Below are positions 1 through 11,446 of a DNA stretch of 64,000 nt, piece by piece (position 1 is the first letter of the stretch; each line of letters begins with the position of its first letter). The notes under the pieces were generated by a model. The model searched no databases, was not told where the DNA came from, and saw only the letters and a list, made by a program, of their open reading frames with translations. Source of the DNA: Blastomyces gilchristii SLH14081 (Eukaryota; Ascomycota; Eurotiomycetes; Onygenales; Ajellomycetaceae); the NCBI RefSeq assembly GCF_000003855.2, contig NW_003101681.1:2859893-2923892 (forward strand). Direction: 5' to 3'. Position numbers and translations under genes: made by a program.

Positions 1-1302
1 AGATGACTTTAAAAATGAGAATTTGAATAGATTAGACACAGACATTGCTTATACTGAAGATAATATCAATTTTATCTCAGATTTCTGAAATTTAGACTGT
101 GAATCTGAAGTCTTTGATGCTGAACTATTTGCAATAGTGAAAGCTTTCAAACTCATTGAAATAAAATCTCATAAAAGAGGAAATAGTTTGAAAGAGACAT
201 GAATATTCTCTGATAGTCAAGCTGCTTTAAAAAGACTTAGAAATAGTCAGATTTATAATGATCAAATGAATCTTGAACTGATCTTAAACTCTGTTTTAAA
301 AATTCAAAAGAGAAGAACATCAAAGCTGATAATTCATCTGCACTGAGTTCCTGCTCATATGAATATTCATGGCAATGAATTGACTGATTCAGCTGCAAAA
401 AAGAGTGCAGAATTAAGCAGATTTATTCAAAAAATTATGTTCTAGTCTTTTATAAAGAGAAAAATAAAAGAATCTTATTTAAACAAGTGAAATAAAAGCT
501 GGCAGAAACAAAAGAAGAGTATACATTATTCAAGATTTGAAACAAAACTCAAGTGAAAATCTTGTTCAATTAAATGTAAAAAGAAAATATTCCCATCTAT
601 AATACAGCTGAAACTAGGACATGACTATTTCAAATTTTATATACAAAGATTTGATGATAGATTTGACTCAATAGAATGCTCATTTTGCAATGTAAATAAG
701 AATTCTGATCATATTGTAATACACTGTGCATTATACAATAGTCTCAGAGCCAGATTGAAAGAGAAGTATGATCTAAATCAATTAAATATGAGATTCTTAT
801 TCTCAACTGAGACAGAAATTAAATACTTAATAGACTTTCTATCAGAAACTCAAGCAGCTATAAGAAAATGACTAAATTCAGAAATATCTGAATATGAAGA
901 GGAGAAAATCAATCAAAAATTGTCTGTTAAACAGCTATATACTATCTTTTAATAATTTGTTTTGTTACAGTCTCTCTTTATTTTATCTTTTTCTTTCAAT
1001 TCTTTTCTATCTATTTATTTAATATGTCTATCTTTAAGACTGTGTTCTCTTTTCTTTTATCATGATATTATCAAATGATTTTAAAGTATTAGAAGATGTT
1101 AAAACACTGTAATTTATAAACAGTTTTTATATTCTGAGCCGGAATTTTCTGATTTTGCATATCTGAAATTGATAAATGTATAATAGTTAACTTTATAGAT
1201 ATAGAAAAAACCCTGAGAACTAAAAGTTCTCAGATAGATGTCATAGTCTCTGACTATATACATCTATAATTGAAGAATAATAATAATAATAATAATAATA
1301 AT
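1..1302 (+). mobile_element. 3' end of a Tad1-like LINE (ORF2 C-terminus plus tail)
   Basis: The plus strand encodes the end of a non-LTR retrotransposon ORF2, cut by the window start. An RNase H-type stretch is readable around 200-420 (DSQAALKRL, then an H-x-VPAH-x-N-x-HGNELTDSA block). A Cys/His zinc-finger-like stretch follows around 610-750, and the reading ends in TAA near 952. The frame is open except where Trp codons have become TGA, for example in the H-W-V-P-A-H motif. About 320 bp of 3' UTR follow, with a hairpin (CTGAGAAC/GTTCTCAG) near 1210-1232, then an (AAT)n tail. The same 3' region occurs on the minus strand at 45907-47570. Family assignment to Tad1 rests on domain order and fungal context. 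Confidence 0.8.
1276..1302 (+). repeat. (AAT)n tail of the LINE
   Basis: About nine AAT units directly follow the sequence ATCTATAATTGAAG. The same junction occurs inverted at 45907-45940, and a similar one occurs at the end of the SINE at 10573-10600, so this is the 3' tail of the LINE rather than an independent microsatellite. Confidence 0.85.
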
Positions 1303-1495
1303 TTCATGTATAATAAAACTCATAACAATTTCTTCTAAGAACAGAAAAATCAGTGTTAGAAAGAAAAGATGAAAAAAGAAAAGACTTACAATCTTAACAC
1401 TGTTGAGAAGAGAGGTGATTCTTTAATATGAATAAACAATTATTTCATTATAAATACTTAAAATAAACATAATAATCAGTGTCTGTAATCAAGCT

Positions 1496-1852
1496 TCAGA
1501 TAGTCATGTTATACACAGTCTTTATACAATAAATTGTTTTAGAGATTGATAAGAAGAATGAGAGTGTACACACTGAGAAACATGATTCATCAAGTCTATA
1601 CAACATCTTCTTGAAATGAGAAGAGCTGATAACAAAAGCAGAAGTGATGACAGAGACAGAAGAAGCAGAAGTAACAGAAGTGAAAGTCATAGAAACAGAG
1701 ATAGTGAAAGCAGAAGCATCAGAAACAGAGATAAGAATAGAAGATTGAGACAGAATGACAGAGGGAGAAACAGTGACAAAAGAGACAGAGAGAGATATAG
1801 AAGACTCAGTTATATATAATACAGATAATTTCTTCATTATTATATTCTTCAA
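1496..1852 (-). pseudogene. Ser/Val-rich antisense ORF in Gypsy-2 3' region (or Arg/Ser-rich sense ORF)
   Basis: A 118-codon open frame on the minus strand overlaps a 67-codon Arg/Asp/Ser-rich frame on the plus strand (1616-1819). Both frames are also open in the second Gypsy-2 copy (155 codons at 59007-59474 minus; 78 codons at 59091-59327 plus). Which strand, if either, is translated cannot be decided: purine-biased low-complexity DNA gives RS-rich on one strand and S/V-rich on the other. No domain is recognised. It lies between integrase and the 3' LTR, where some plant gypsy elements carry an extra antisense ORF. Confidence 0.3.
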
Positions 1853-2497
1853 GTTCTCAATTAATAATTTAATATTGAGGTGTTCACTGTCATCTGCAGA
1901 TGCAGATCTGTCAAAATATGAGAATTCTATATAAATGAAAACAAATATATCAGCATCTGCATTTATATAAAATTATATCAGAAAACACAATCAGAAGTCT
2001 GCTGAGAAAAAAAACAGTTAAGAATATATAAGAAGATGAAGAAAATATATCATTCATAGTAGTACATTCAGATAATTATTAGAAGATAAACAAGTTCTGA
2101 TCATATTTCACAACACATTACACTTACTGCTAATAAACTGCCTGATATGAGCACTATGATAACACTTGTTATGAGAACAGAAGATTATTGCCAGAAATGT
2201 ATACAATGTAATAGATGAACTGATAGAAGATGTTAAATAGAAGAAGAAGAGATAGAAATCTTAAATAAGATATTAGCATTCAATGATGATAATGATGAAG
2301 AAGATGATTGAAGAATGAAAAAAGTTAGTGAATGAGTAATATAATATAGTAAAAGTTTGTTTATAAGAGTATATACAGAATACTAGCCGAATCAGAGATA
2401 GATTACACTATCATAAGTGCTAGTGATATGCTAATTCACAGGAAGCTAGAACATATATTATAGTTATGTGAGTGTGACTGAATCTGATGAGAGAGAA

Positions 2498-2683
2498 TGT
2501 GATTCAGAAGAATGTATAACTGCTGAATAATAACATAGTCACTTTCAAACATACTTACACTTCTGAAATCACTTACAAATGTAAAAGAGGTCATAGCAGT
2601 CACTAATTAATTTAGTGTACTGAATATAAGAAGTCAATATACATCTGTAATTATACACTAACTCAAGCAATCTTTGAATCACA
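2498..2683 (+). repeat. LTR of Gypsy-2 (copy A)
   Basis: The LTR starts TGTGATTC and ends GAATCACA, a perfect 8-bp inverted terminal repeat. It aligns with LTRs at 44181-44356 and 59927-60093, sharing the CACTAATTAATTTAGT block and a TATA-like ATATAAGAAG. This copy is the most mutated of the three. Confidence 0.8.
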
Positions 2684-2689
2684 TTTCTA

Positions 2690-4960
2690 TTCACATTGTT
2701 TTGAATAAATGTGATTTTTGAAGAGTTTTTAAACTTTTTTTATTATTTTTGTTGTACATTCATACTAAAAGAGAGTTAAGATAGAGTAGAATCTAATCAC
2801 TATTATCAGATAGTAAATTATAACTATTTTAAAAAGCAGAAATCTCAACTGCTTGCATTCTATCTAGTTTATTATCAGAGTCATTTCTCAATTTTGTAAT
2901 CTTAACAGGTGTTTGAGAATTCAAATTCTGTTTACATTTAACTGAAGAATTGAAGTTTGAAGATTTAGATAGTTAAGAGTTTCTTCTTTTTGAGCTTATA
3001 ATTGTAGATTTACTGACTTGACTTTTCTCTTCAGTTTCAGATTTACTTTGAGCTTCATCTTTTCTTCAGTTCTTCTGAGTTCTTAGAGTAAATACACATT
3101 CTTTTGAGCTAGATGCATGTTTTTCTTTGCAATTGAAGCATTTAAGCAGAGTATATTGATATATTTCATCTCTTTTTAAGTATATTTCACATTTATACTT
3201 ACTAGTCTTGTGATCTCTAGCATAGAATGCGCATTTTGAGTCTCTGAAATAAGAGATTGCAAAGTGTTCATATCTTTGACAGTTTGAACACTGTGTTTGA
3301 GCTTTGAGATTCATTCTTAAGTCTTTATATTCATGAACTCTCATTTTCAAATCTTCTACTCTTACTTCAGAGATTCTTGATTATTCAAGTATTTTTATAT
3401 ATATTAGAACAGAGACATTTCTTCTGCTTTGTCTGAACTCAATTGAATTAAGTTATACAGACTCTTTTCTCAGTTGAATAGAGTTGTATTCTTTTAATTT
3501 ATTTTTGAGAAGTAGCATTTCTTTCTCACAGTTAAAAATTTCAACTGAAATATTATAAAGAATAAATTTGTCTCACTTTTCATCTCTCTTTAATAGAATT
3601 GTTGTATTCAGTAGAGATTCTATTACTGATTTTCAGAGATTCTTATTCTGAATAAGGAATTCTGCACTGAATTCAGGCATTGTAGTTAAAATAATGAAAT
3701 TTTCAAAGAAAGATAACTCAATTGAAGCTATAACTGATTTTTAAACTTTAACATCAGTTATTAACTGAGAAAAAAACTGCTGATTAATTTCATTTCTAAT
3801 TCTGAAAATGAGATTTAAGTTTAGCTTAGACTGGCCGCTGAGACTATGAATTTCACATTTGATCTCATTTGATCTGGTCTCATACATTTCTTGGCGTGAA
3901 TACCGCTGAGACTGGCTATTAAAAAAACATGTAAAGTGACTATATATCAGATCTTAAAATGAAACCATGACTTGAAAAAAATAAGAAAGTAGTCTCATTT
4001 GGTCTCATTTAGTCCCATTCTTAGCATAAAGTTACTATTTTTAGACATTTTAAGGTTTTTTTTAGACTATTTTTAATTTTTTAAAAAGTAACACTTTTTG
4101 ATAATGCTCAAATGAGATTTAAAGTCATTTAAAGCAATAAAAATAATTTAAATTGAGAAGTGGAAATCATGATCTCATTTGGAAAATGTGACAAGAGTAG
4201 ACAGTAAGTCTCACTGAGACAGTATAAGACTACTATCTAATGTTAAAACCGTGTAATGAGATCAGTTGAATTGATAATGAGACTATTAAAAAATCTGGTC
4301 CTGGTCTCAGACACGGTCACACAGTCAGTCTAGTTTAGCTTGTTTCTTTGCAAGATCTTCTAATTTGAGACTTTGAAAATAAGTCTTCTATTTCTGAAGA
4401 TTTAAAAGGTTTTCTCTTTTTATATTTTTTTCTCTTCTTTTCTATGAACAGAGATCTGAGTAATATTCTTCTCAGTTTTCTCAGAATTTTGAGCAGGTTT
4501 TGAGATAGCAGATTTAGAGACAGTGGATTCTGCTACTTGAGCATATATTTTCTTCTGATTTGAAGAAGAAGATGAAGAAGTAGAAGATGACAAAGAGACA
4601 GTAACTGTACTAGAAGATTTCAATGTTTTTTAAATTATATTTGAAATTCCAAGTTTGAACTTGATCATCTCTTGTAGTTGTCTAATCTGAGTATGAAGAA
4701 TTAATAGAACTTCTTCATTCTTCTCACTCAAACACTGTTTTTCAAGAATTTTACTTGCTTTTTCAAGTTTCTGTATTTCAAGAACTTGTTATTTCTCTAT
4801 TTCTTCCTTCTTTCTTCTCTTTAGAATTTCAATCTCAGAAACAGTATCTGAGAAAACATCTTTTTTCACATTAACTGAGTGTACTCTTGAACTTATTTTA
4901 CTCACTGAATGAAAAGTTGATCAGACTGTTTCAATTAAGAGATTTATCAGTCTATTTTCA
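2690..4960 (-). pseudogene. LINE ORF1 (gag-like, CCHC zinc knuckles), interrupted by a MITE
   Basis: The minus strand carries the nucleic-acid-binding ORF1 of a Tad-like LINE. The N-terminal part (about 4900-4640) reads as a Glu/Lys/Leu-rich coiled coil. Then comes a Ser-rich linker with a YAQVAES motif (4623-4420), an insertion of a 506-bp MITE at 3827-4332, and three Cys/His knuckles at 3350-3066 (CSNCQRYEH, CAFYARDHKT, CFNCKEKHAS). Several knuckle cysteines have become Tyr, as expected from G-to-A change in TGC/TGT. Stops are scattered elsewhere, so the gene is dead. Its ORF2 is not found next to it; whether it belongs to the same family as the LINE 3' ends elsewhere is inference. Confidence 0.7.
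3827..4332 (+). mobile_element. 506-bp MITE, copy 1 (hAT-like)
   Basis: The element runs from TAGACTGGCCG to a 3' end that is the inverted complement TAGACTGACTG, and is flanked by the perfect 8-bp duplication GTTTAGCT (3819-3826 and 4333-4340). It has the same length as the copies at 55041, 60146 and 62541 and carries no coding capacity. An 8-bp TSD with short TIRs fits the hAT superfamily. It is the most mutated of the four full copies, for example GCCGGGACC in copy 2 is GCTGAGACT here. Confidence 0.85.
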
Positions 4961-5043
4961 AATGAAAAGTTGATCAGACTATTTCAATTGAGAGGTTTAT
5001 TAGTCTATTTTTAATTGAAAAGTTGATCAGACTGTTTCAAAAG
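4911..5043. repeat. 53-bp tandem repeat, about 2.5 copies
   Basis: GAAAAGTTGATCAGACT recurs at 4911, 4964 and 5017, giving a period of 53 bp with a few transitions between units. It lies just upstream of the LINE ORF1 start (minus strand), so it may be a 5' UTR/promoter repeat of that LINE. Confidence 0.85.
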
Positions 5044-5983
5044 AAGAATAAAAGACTTTTATATATAAAACACCTGATTTTTTTCACACTAGTTCAGTAA
5101 CTAGGTTAGATTGAAGAGAATCTAATAAACTAAAATTGATTTTTAAGATAAATCAATCAAATCTTTATAAACTCTTTCTTGAAATATAGTGAGAAAAAGT
5201 ATGATATCAATTGATAATAAATCAGATGATATGATAGTTTTTAAGAGAAAAACTGATAAACAATAAGTTAATTTTTTACAGAGAAATTGATTAAAACTAT
5301 TTAATTTTATTCTAAATTATTCAATTCTTCTCACACAATAAGTGTACAACTCAAATCAGTTAATAAAGAGTGTAAAAGAGAATTAAGTATTAATAAAAGC
5401 TCTTCAGTCACTGAAAAAGTAATTCTTACTTGAAATTATAATAGAAAATAACTCTGTTTTTAATTCTTTGTAAGAATATTATATAAAATTCAGAGAAAAA
5501 CACCTTACTTTTTCAAGAGAAGTAAAAAACTATTTCTGAGATCTTTTTTTTTTGTAATAACTGCTGTAGAAGAATGAGATAGAAACTGCTAAGATATACA
5601 CTACTGTATACTCTCTATCAAGACTTTTTCTCTTCAGAGTCTTGATATTATAGAGAATATAAGTCTGTTTCTATATAATAATATAAATATTATCAGCAGA
5701 ATGTAGAGAAACTGATTATTTATATCTTAAAATAGAAGACTTTATCAATGATTATATTAATATAGAGTTAATTCTCAAATTTAATAGAAATCTAGTATTG
5801 CTGTTCTCAATCTCTTGCAGAATCTATTAAATATTGAGATATTAAAACTAGATTTAATATATCTCACTGTGCAGAGATCAAAGGCTCAGTCAGATCTTGA
5901 AGTATACTGAATTTATAGTTGTTAATATACTATTGACTTGTTCTGTTAACTTATTATTCACTGATTATGTATCAAATACTGTT
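5044..5983. other. AT-rich mutated repeat DNA, nothing identified
   Basis: There are no open frames of note, no CG dinucleotides to speak of, and short AT runs throughout. It is presumed transposon debris upstream of the LINE ORF1; no family could be recognised. Confidence 0.5.
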
Positions 5984-6235
5984 GCTGAGGTATCTTTTTG
6001 TATTGTTCTGCTGAGAATGAGCCAGATTGAGAGAGGAACAGTATGAGAATGAGACTTAGTGTTGATGTCTAGATACACTGAAGACAGACTGCAGAGATTG
6101 CACTTCAGAAGTGTCTGTTAATTATGTGCTTGATATTATTGTCAAGGTATCTTTTTGTATTTTTCTGCTGGGGATAGGCCAGATTGAGAAGGGCGGTACA
6201 AGTGTGAAACTTGGTGTTAATGTTTTGAAACATCA
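5984..6235. repeat. Imperfect tandem duplication, one copy more mutated
   Basis: The stretch from 5984 (GAGGTATCTTTTTGTATTG) to about 6072 is repeated from 6140 (AAGGTATCTTTTTGTATTT) to about 6228. Differences are mostly G-to-A: CTGGGGATAGGCC in the right copy against CTGAGAATGAGCC in the left, and AACTTGGTG against GACTTAGTG. Confidence 0.65.
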
Positions 6236-6329
6236 AAAATGAACAGGGTTTTTGTGGAGGTTGCTTCTCAGATATCTTCACAATTACAGATTGAGAATCT
6301 TCCAAAATCAAGAAGATTGATGCATATGG

Positions 6330-6600
6330 CTAGATCTCTTCACCTTACAATTTGTATGGCAATTTGGCCTGGGGTTGTGGTGTGGTAGGGGAGAACGCGG
6401 GATAATCCCACACAGGAGTTTCAAACAACATCTGGTTTACATTTGACTGAATAACTCCACCACCACACGGGGTATGCAGTCGGCGATGGGGTCAAAATGC
6501 TCGTATGATCGAGGGCTTTTCAATGAATCTATTGGCGGGTTCTTATTCAAAAAATCTAGTGAGTTCATGGTGAAGCGGTTCATGTAATATCTGAGTTAGT
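6330..6600. other. Small patch of normal base composition inside the AT-rich block
   Basis: Within about 270 bp the sequence keeps CG, CC and GG dinucleotides (for example GAGAACGCGGGATAATCCC and CGGCGATGGGGTC), unlike everything on either side. No clear ORF was found. It may be a sliver of the original chromosome or part of a less mutated element. Confidence 0.5.
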
Positions 6601-9194
6601 ACTAGAATTATAACTAAGTTAAGAAGATTATTTTCTCTTATAATAATTCTTCTTATACACATCAGTGATCAGTTATTATCTTTATTAAAAATAAATTATC
6701 ATCTTTCTTAAATCTTTATTATATCTTCTGAATTCACTTCTTTCACTTCTTTAACTTCTATTGAAGATTCACAAACTCTTTAAGAAATCACTATGAATTA
6801 CAAAGTCTATATTATTTACAATTCAACACAGAATGCTCTCTTTCAATTATAATAAATAATCACTTCATTCTTCACATCTGATTTCAGGTCATGAAATTTA
6901 TGAAAAACTCAATATAAATATCAAGATGAACTATGAAATAATTATTAACAGATTATATTATAGATTACTGAAGAGTTATCTCTCTACTATAATTACTGTA
7001 ACTTTATTCAGAAACATTCATTATGAACTGATTATAACTCTGATGAAATTTCATAATATCTGAAGTCATCAGAATGTAGATAATAAAAGAAAAATAATCA
7101 GAAAATTACTACTGAGCTGATAAGTTACTCTACTAGATAATAATTTTTGATAACACTAACTTTCTAATTTGAAGAAAATTATGTAAAAATAATCATGTAT
7201 CAGTACTCTGATTTCATAACTCTTATCTGATAACTTCTATGAATAATTACTTTATATATGTATATTTCTGAATCTTTCTCTTCAATCAATTGAAAATCTT
7301 GAATTTCAAACACTTCTTTAAATACTTAATTCAAATCTTTATATTTCATATCAATTATATCTTCAGTTCAATCTCAAGATATACTACAAAGTCAATATAT
7401 AACATCTAGAATCAGAGTTGAATAATTATTAAAAAGTGTCTCTCACAATGAATGCATGAACTAGTACAAACAATCTTGTCTTTATAAGAGTTATATATTA
7501 TTACATTGATAAGAACTGAACTTATTAAGAGACATTAATTGAATTTGAATCATTGATTAGTAGTTATACTGAGAATTATATAGCAGAGATATTAATAACA
7601 GTGATTAAAAACAACTATTGAGATATTAGTTTCAGTCTTCTCATAATTATAACTGATAATACTGTGAATAACTACACTATAATAAAGAGCTTAAAGTAAA
7701 AATTAACTTTATATTTCTGAAATAATAAATAAGGTCATATTCTCTGTATTACTTATGTGATTTAACTTATAATATAAACACTAATAAAGAATCTTAACAT
7801 TGAGATAATAAATAATGAGATGACTGATTCTTGAGATAAGAATAAGATGAAAGTAATTACTTCAGTAACTTTTATATTTACTTTATAAAAGATAATGTTT
7901 TTTAATAACACTTTTTAATATTACTTTTTAATAATACTTTTTAATAACACTACTGTTAATTTTGAATAGATTAACTAATAATTTAAATATTATAGATTTA
8001 AAACATTGCTAATATAATTTGTATCTCTTCTAAATAACAATAATAATTTCATAATATTCAATAAATAAATAAATCAGTCATATCACTGAATATGATACAG
8101 AATATTAAAACATAGTGAAGTTTAATATATAAGATAATTATTCAGACTCTTTGATTGTGTCAGATAATTAATCATTGAGTGTAACACTCTGATCAGAAAA
8201 AGATTCAGATATTGAAACTTTCTAATATAAAGTAAACTCAGTTGAAATATATAATTCATTTACTATTTCAGTTTTATAAGATAATGAAGACAGTCTCAAT
8301 CACTTATACATCAATACTTCAGTCAGTCTGATAAGTGTATAATAGTTTATTTACTTATCTTGAGAAGCAGTTGAATCACTTAAAAAGAAATTCAGTCTGA
8401 GATAATACTATAGCACAGGCTATTATTACTGTAAGAAATAAACTGATATATTATTACAGTAAAACTGAACAATATTTTACAGAGTACTATACTGTAGCAG
8501 CTCTACTAGATCTCTTTTATTAAGTTAATATCTACACTTCTCAAGATTAAACAGAGAAGAAATAGAACTTATATATTAAATTAGTCTGAGACTACTACAA
8601 TATTAACTATCAGAGATTTGAATAAGCAGATATTAAAGATGTGAAGACAGTGAAATACAATTCTCTAGTAAGTAATAATCTTTAGTAACACTTTATATTA
8701 TACAGAACTATAATACTAACTTTGAAACAGAACTTACATATATTAATTACAACTGAAAATCAGACAAAACTACATACTTGTAAAACTGAATTTAACTGCT
8801 ATCTTCAAGATAATCTGATGAATTTACACATCAAATCAATTCTAGAGTTATGAAAAATTGTTGAGAGTATATATTCAACTATTACACTGATAACATGTGA
8901 TATTCTGATAATTTCATTGATAGAGATGAGAATGAAGTGAAAGTTCAACTTAAGCTGAGATATTTATCACTATTATCAGAGACAATTATAAGAAGAAATA
9001 ATTAAGAAACTCATGATTATAAAATATAGAATTATTAGATAGTTTAATATCTCTAATCATAGTATATCAGAGAAGTGTAGTTTTCATAAGAAAGTAAAGA
9101 ATAAACTTATATAAGAATGTATTTAATTGTTTCATGACCATTATTAATAATCATTACCAAATGCTGATTATATAAGCAATCACTGAATGAACTA
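6601..9194. other. AT-rich mutated repeat DNA, nothing identified
   Basis: About 2.6 kb of sequence with stop codons in all frames and almost no CC, GG or CG. Compositionally it matches the identified dead elements, so it is probably old transposon sequence, but no motif could be read. Confidence 0.5.
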
Positions 9195-9455
9195 AATGAG
9201 ACTGAATTTGATCTTCAGTCTCAGTCTCATTCTGATTTTAAAAGAATGATCATCTTTTATAGTCTATTCTGAGAAATTACTCTCATTTCACTGTTCTTAC
9301 ATTAAATCTGATTATTTTTCACATCATTTCTCTCAGAAATGATTTATTTTCAGATTTTTTTAATGCTTGATTCTGGTGAGACTTACATTAAGAAATGTAT
9401 AAGATCAGATCAAATGAGATTAAATGTGAAATTCATAATTCTGTCAGTCAGTCTA
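9195..9455 (-). mobile_element. Decayed, shortened relative of the 506-bp MITE
   Basis: The right end (about 9350-9455) aligns with the end of MITE copy 3: TTTTTTTAATG, then AAGAAATGTAT, GATCAGATCAAATGA, AATGTGAAATTCAT and the terminal CAGTCTA. The left part is shorter and only weakly similar. A possible 8-bp duplication is TAAATGAG/TTTATGAG with one mismatch. It appears older than the other copies. Confidence 0.55.
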
Positions 9456-10559
9456 TTTATGAGAAGATTAATATTCAATATTATAGCTGTGAATTTGAAA
9501 TTCTGTATCTTCTCTATCTTCTTTTAAACATAATCTCTTCAATTGTTGAGTAGAACTGAGTAGAAGATATTAAATATTTATATATCTAAGAGAAAAGCAT
9601 TTATCATCTTTAATTTTATAATAATGAACTGAAACTTATTAAAGTATATATGTAGATTAATGATCTGTATATTATTAAGTAATATGAATTTCAGAACTAT
9701 CTCATAATATAACTATATTTTAAGAACTAAGTATTTCTATTCAATTACATTTCAGAGAGTATAAGTAATCTGATTTTTATTATATTTAAAGAAATATAAT
9801 CTGATACCTGCACTCAGTAAGTTTAAGATGAATGTATAGAGTTATTAATTTCTAGTATTTTAGAATAATACTTATTTATTATCTCTTTATAGAGAGTTCT
9901 GAGTCTGTTATTTCTCTATTATATATTAATACTATGTATCAATCAGTTTTAATTTCATGAAGATACTTTATATAATGTAATTAAATGTATTAGTTAGATT
10001 ATTCACTCTCACAGTATTTTTAATATCTTTCTTAAATTAAGAGATTATCTTGTCAACACAGCTATTCAGTTTATAAAGATTGAATTTCAATCTTTTACTT
10101 AGATTAGAATTTCATATAACTGTACAGACTATTAAGATAATAATAGAATAATTATTAACATTCTGTAATTAATCTATAGAGAATGAAAATCTCTATTAAT
10201 AAAGTTTTTTTAGTTATAATTTAAGTTCTAAAACTCTATATCTCTTCTTTTTTATTTCAAATATTATCTTAAAATATTTTATTTATTAATCTGATATTAT
10301 CTGACCTGAACTGTAGATATCTGAATATTTATTATTCTTATTATAAGAATCAGTATTAAGCTATTAAGTAGATTAAGAAATTAGTCTGACTATGTCAGAA
10401 GCTGAATTTAAATCAGCTTTGAATTAAGAAAGTATTTCAGAGTGTTTATTAATAAAGCTTTTAAAAGCTTTAGAAGAATATTCACTAATAAAGTATAAGT
10501 ATAAAGAATTATTATCATTAACTGCAACTGACTTAGTAAAAAGAATGTAAGATTGTGAA
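9456..10559. other. AT-rich mutated repeat DNA, nothing identified
   Basis: It has the same composition as the preceding AT-rich stretch. No open frame or terminal repeat could be recognised; the right limit is the TSD of the SINE. Confidence 0.5.
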
Positions 10560-10572
10560 TATATATATAAGT

Positions 10573-10942
10573 ATTATTATTATTATTATTCTTTTATTAT
10601 ACTTATATACAAGCAGAGCTTATGATAAGTTCTTGTATAATGTTAAATACAGATTAAGTGTTAATTATACAGAAGAAAATACAGATGTTAAGATTATATC
10701 AAGATAATAAGAATATAGAAAAATACAAAGAAGTGATAATTAAATATATTAATAATAACTTTTCAGCTCAGAAATATAGAGTAATTCATTAAAGTAATTT
10801 ATACATCTCTGTATTTATTAGAAATCTGAGATGCTTGAGTTCTGAATTTAATGTATTCTCTGTGAGTTTTGAACTCATGTATCTTGATTTCTCATGCTAA
10901 AACACTATCAGATGACTGTATTAATCATTCAGCCATCAGAGC
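10573..10942 (-). mobile_element. tRNA-headed SINE with LINE-like 3' tail
   Basis: Read on the minus strand, the unit begins exactly at nucleotide 1 of a tRNA-like sequence (10942) and continues through about 280 bp of body. It ends in a segment resembling the LINE 3' end (GTCATAGTCTCTG in the LINE, ATCATAAGCTCTG here) followed by (AAT)n. It is bounded by a 13-bp duplication, TATATATATAAGT at 10560-10572 and TATATATGTAAGT at 10943-10955, differing by one G-to-A change. These are hallmarks of a SINE mobilised by a partner LINE. Total length is 370 bp. Confidence 0.75.
10857..10942 (-). tRNA. Degenerate type II (Ser/Leu-like) tRNA head of the SINE
   Basis: An A-box-like TGGCTGAATGATTAA is followed by a long variable region and a T-arm in which ATGAG and CTCAC flank the loop TTCAAAA. 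The one mismatched T-stem pair is A-C, explained by G-to-A change. The acceptor stem CTCTG/CAGAG is intact over five pairs. The 86-nt length and long variable arm suggest a serine or leucine tRNA ancestor. The anticodon stem is too damaged to call an anticodon, so it is not a working tRNA gene. Confidence 0.55.
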
Positions 10943-10955
10943 TATATATGTAAGT

Positions 10956-11446
10956 GAGATTGTATTGAATTCATCATCTTAATATTCATTTATTGAATTC
11001 TTGTTAATATTATTCTCTTTCTTTCTTTTTTGTAATGTAATGTGTTTTCTGCAAGTCTCTTTTTTTTAAGTGAGTAGTAGTATTATTGATTAATAAGATC
11101 TTAATACTGATAGAATAAGATGATTTTAACTTCTGATGAGTATATTGAATGAAGCAGTAGTTAAAATAATGATTATATTGACAAGAAATCCCGAATTGGC
11201 AGCAATTTTTGTGCAAAACAGGTCTCATAATCTGTGAAAGGTGTAAAGCTTGTGTGATTGAAAGGTTGCTAGCTTGTGGAAAGTTATATGGTGGAAGGAT
11301 TAGTAAGCCAGATCACGTGACCTGACAATTAACTCATAGCTGATTTCACTCATTTCTGCCTCTCTGCAAGAAATATATACACCTAGGTATATATACATAC
11401 ATATATATATATATAAATAACAAAAAAGAGCAACTTACTCTAACCC
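10956..11446. other. Transition from AT-rich block to gene island
   Basis: The sequence is AT-rich and poor in CC/GG/CG up to about 11180, then abruptly normal (AATCCCGAATTGGC onward). A CACGTGACC motif occurs near 11318 and a (TA)n run at 11400-11416, just before the start codon of the broken oxidoreductase gene. Confidence 0.5.

Larger units (their letters stand above)
1303..2683 (+). mobile_element. 3' end of a Gypsy-2 LTR retrotransposon, including its LTR
   Basis: This stretch matches 58830-60093 of the full Gypsy-2 copy in order: the CATAACAATTT region, the Arg/Ser-rich ORF region, a low-complexity GAAGATGATG area, and finally the LTR. The LINE at 1-1302 lies immediately upstream with its AAT tail at the junction, so the LINE probably inserted into this copy. 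It is heavily mutated; no intact pol is present in the window for this copy. Confidence 0.75.

Noticed and set aside
4911..5043. CRISPR-like array
   Set aside because: The 53-bp units are contiguous tandem repeats with no spacers, in a eukaryotic genome.
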